Assembly (NCBI GenBank): GCA_043808585.1
Contig: JAZDES010000071.1
Coordinates: 1 to 6,668, forward strand
Source: CAYVMN01 sp043808585
GTDB lineage: Bacteria; Desulfobacterota; DSM-4660; Desulfatiglandales; Desulfatiglandaceae
Length of the DNA: 6,668 bases
Reading direction: 5' to 3'
Below the pieces are notes generated by a model that saw nothing but the letters and a program-made list of their open reading frames with translations, made no database searches and was not told the DNA's origin. Positions 6,498-6,668 of the stretch are shown here, piece after piece (position 1 is the stretch's first letter; each line of letters begins with the position of its first letter). The position numbers and the translations under genes were made by a program.

Positions 6498-6526
6498 AGG
6501 GGTGATGCCCCTGGAGTCTTTGGGGT
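6498..6526 (+). promoter_or_regulatory. Mutually exclusive hairpins ahead of the ribosome site
   Basis: AGGGG (6498-6502) pairs with CCCCT (6508-6512) over a 5-base loop. The same CCCC (6508-6511) can instead pair with GGGG (6522-6525) over a 10-base loop. The two cannot form together, the usual hallmark of a switching expression platform. Neither covers the AGGAGG at 6549-6554, and no terminator U run follows, so the mode of control, if any, is unclear. Confidence 0.3.
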
Positions 6527-6559
6527 CAATTAATGGAGGGAAAATGAAAGGAGGATTCT

Positions 6560-6668
6560 ATGCATAATGTCAAATGTACTGTTAAGTCCGTCAAAGGAGA
6601 CTGCGCGGCTGGATACAAGGTCGGCGATTATTTCTTTATCAAGGACATGGCCATGATAGAGGCTGGGG
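6560..6668 (+). CDS. TIGR04076-like small protein, N-terminal part only
   Basis: Only the first 36 codons are in the window; the gene runs off the right edge. The start ATG follows AGGAGG (6549-6554) by 5 bases. The visible sequence begins MHNVKCTVKSVKGDCAAGYK and continues VGDYFFIKDMAMIEAG. The pattern of an N-terminal strand, a cysteine, then GYKVGD followed by a short strand matches what I remember of the TIGR04076 family, small uncharacterised proteins common in anaerobic bacteria and archaea; this is recognition by pattern, not a search. The family's function is not known, and its conserved cysteines (C6 and C15 here) hint at metal or redox binding. It is divergent from the flavoprotein gene and has a long leader. 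Confidence 0.7.
   Translation, partial: MHNVKCTVKSVKGDCAAGYKVGDYFFIKDMAMIEAG

Noticed and set aside
6388..6498. 36-codon open frame starting at 6388
   Set aside because: No ribosome site, rare-looking codons (CGA, CTA, TTA) and better explained by the paired structure.

Overview
The window looks like bacterial chromosome from a strictly anaerobic or fatty/aromatic-acid-metabolising proteobacterium. The Desulfobacterota (former Deltaproteobacteria) are my best guess. The guess rests on the gene types: class I acyl-CoA ligases, an MCT/OFA-like carboxylate transporter, an iron-sulfur-flavoprotein-like reductase and a TIGR04076-like protein. It also rests on moderate GC content, strong AGGAGG-type ribosome sites and some GTG starts. 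It is inference; there is no rRNA or marker gene here.

Layout. Bases 1-241 are AT-rich and hold a strong-looking promoter pointing left, out of the window. Bases 242-501 hold two open frames that read as one small protein if a single frameshift is allowed, ending 4 bases before the next gene. Bases 506-2119 (+) encode a class I acyl-CoA ligase whose last codons lie in a tandem GATTGNN heptamer repeat. A second, different acyl-CoA ligase lies tail-to-tail with it at 2207-3715 (-). A 219-base divergent control region (3716-3934) carries promoter candidates in both directions and a perfect 7+7 dyad, and leads into an MFS transporter at 3935-5212 (+). The transporter converges on a flavodoxin-fold protein with a four-cysteine motif (5361-6206, -). 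A 353-base divergent intergenic region follows, with a promoter and a long, apparently structured leader. The window ends inside the first 36 codons of a TIGR04076-like small protein (6560 onward, +).

How the genes may work together. The transporter shares its control region with the second ligase, so a simple reading is uptake of a carboxylate followed by ATP-dependent activation to its CoA thioester. The first ligase would act on another chain length or on a related acid. The flavoprotein could supply an electron-transfer or reductase step, but nothing in the sequence ties it to the ligases. Substrates cannot be read from the sequence.

Most unusual points: the structured leader at about 6388-6526, with an 8-bp long-range stem, a hairpin with a tRNA T-loop-like loop and two mutually exclusive downstream hairpins; the heptamer repeat over the end of the first ligase; the frameshifted small gene upstream of it; and the non-standard cysteine spacing in the flavoprotein. 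No complete new system, CRISPR array, tRNA, rRNA or insertion sequence is visible.
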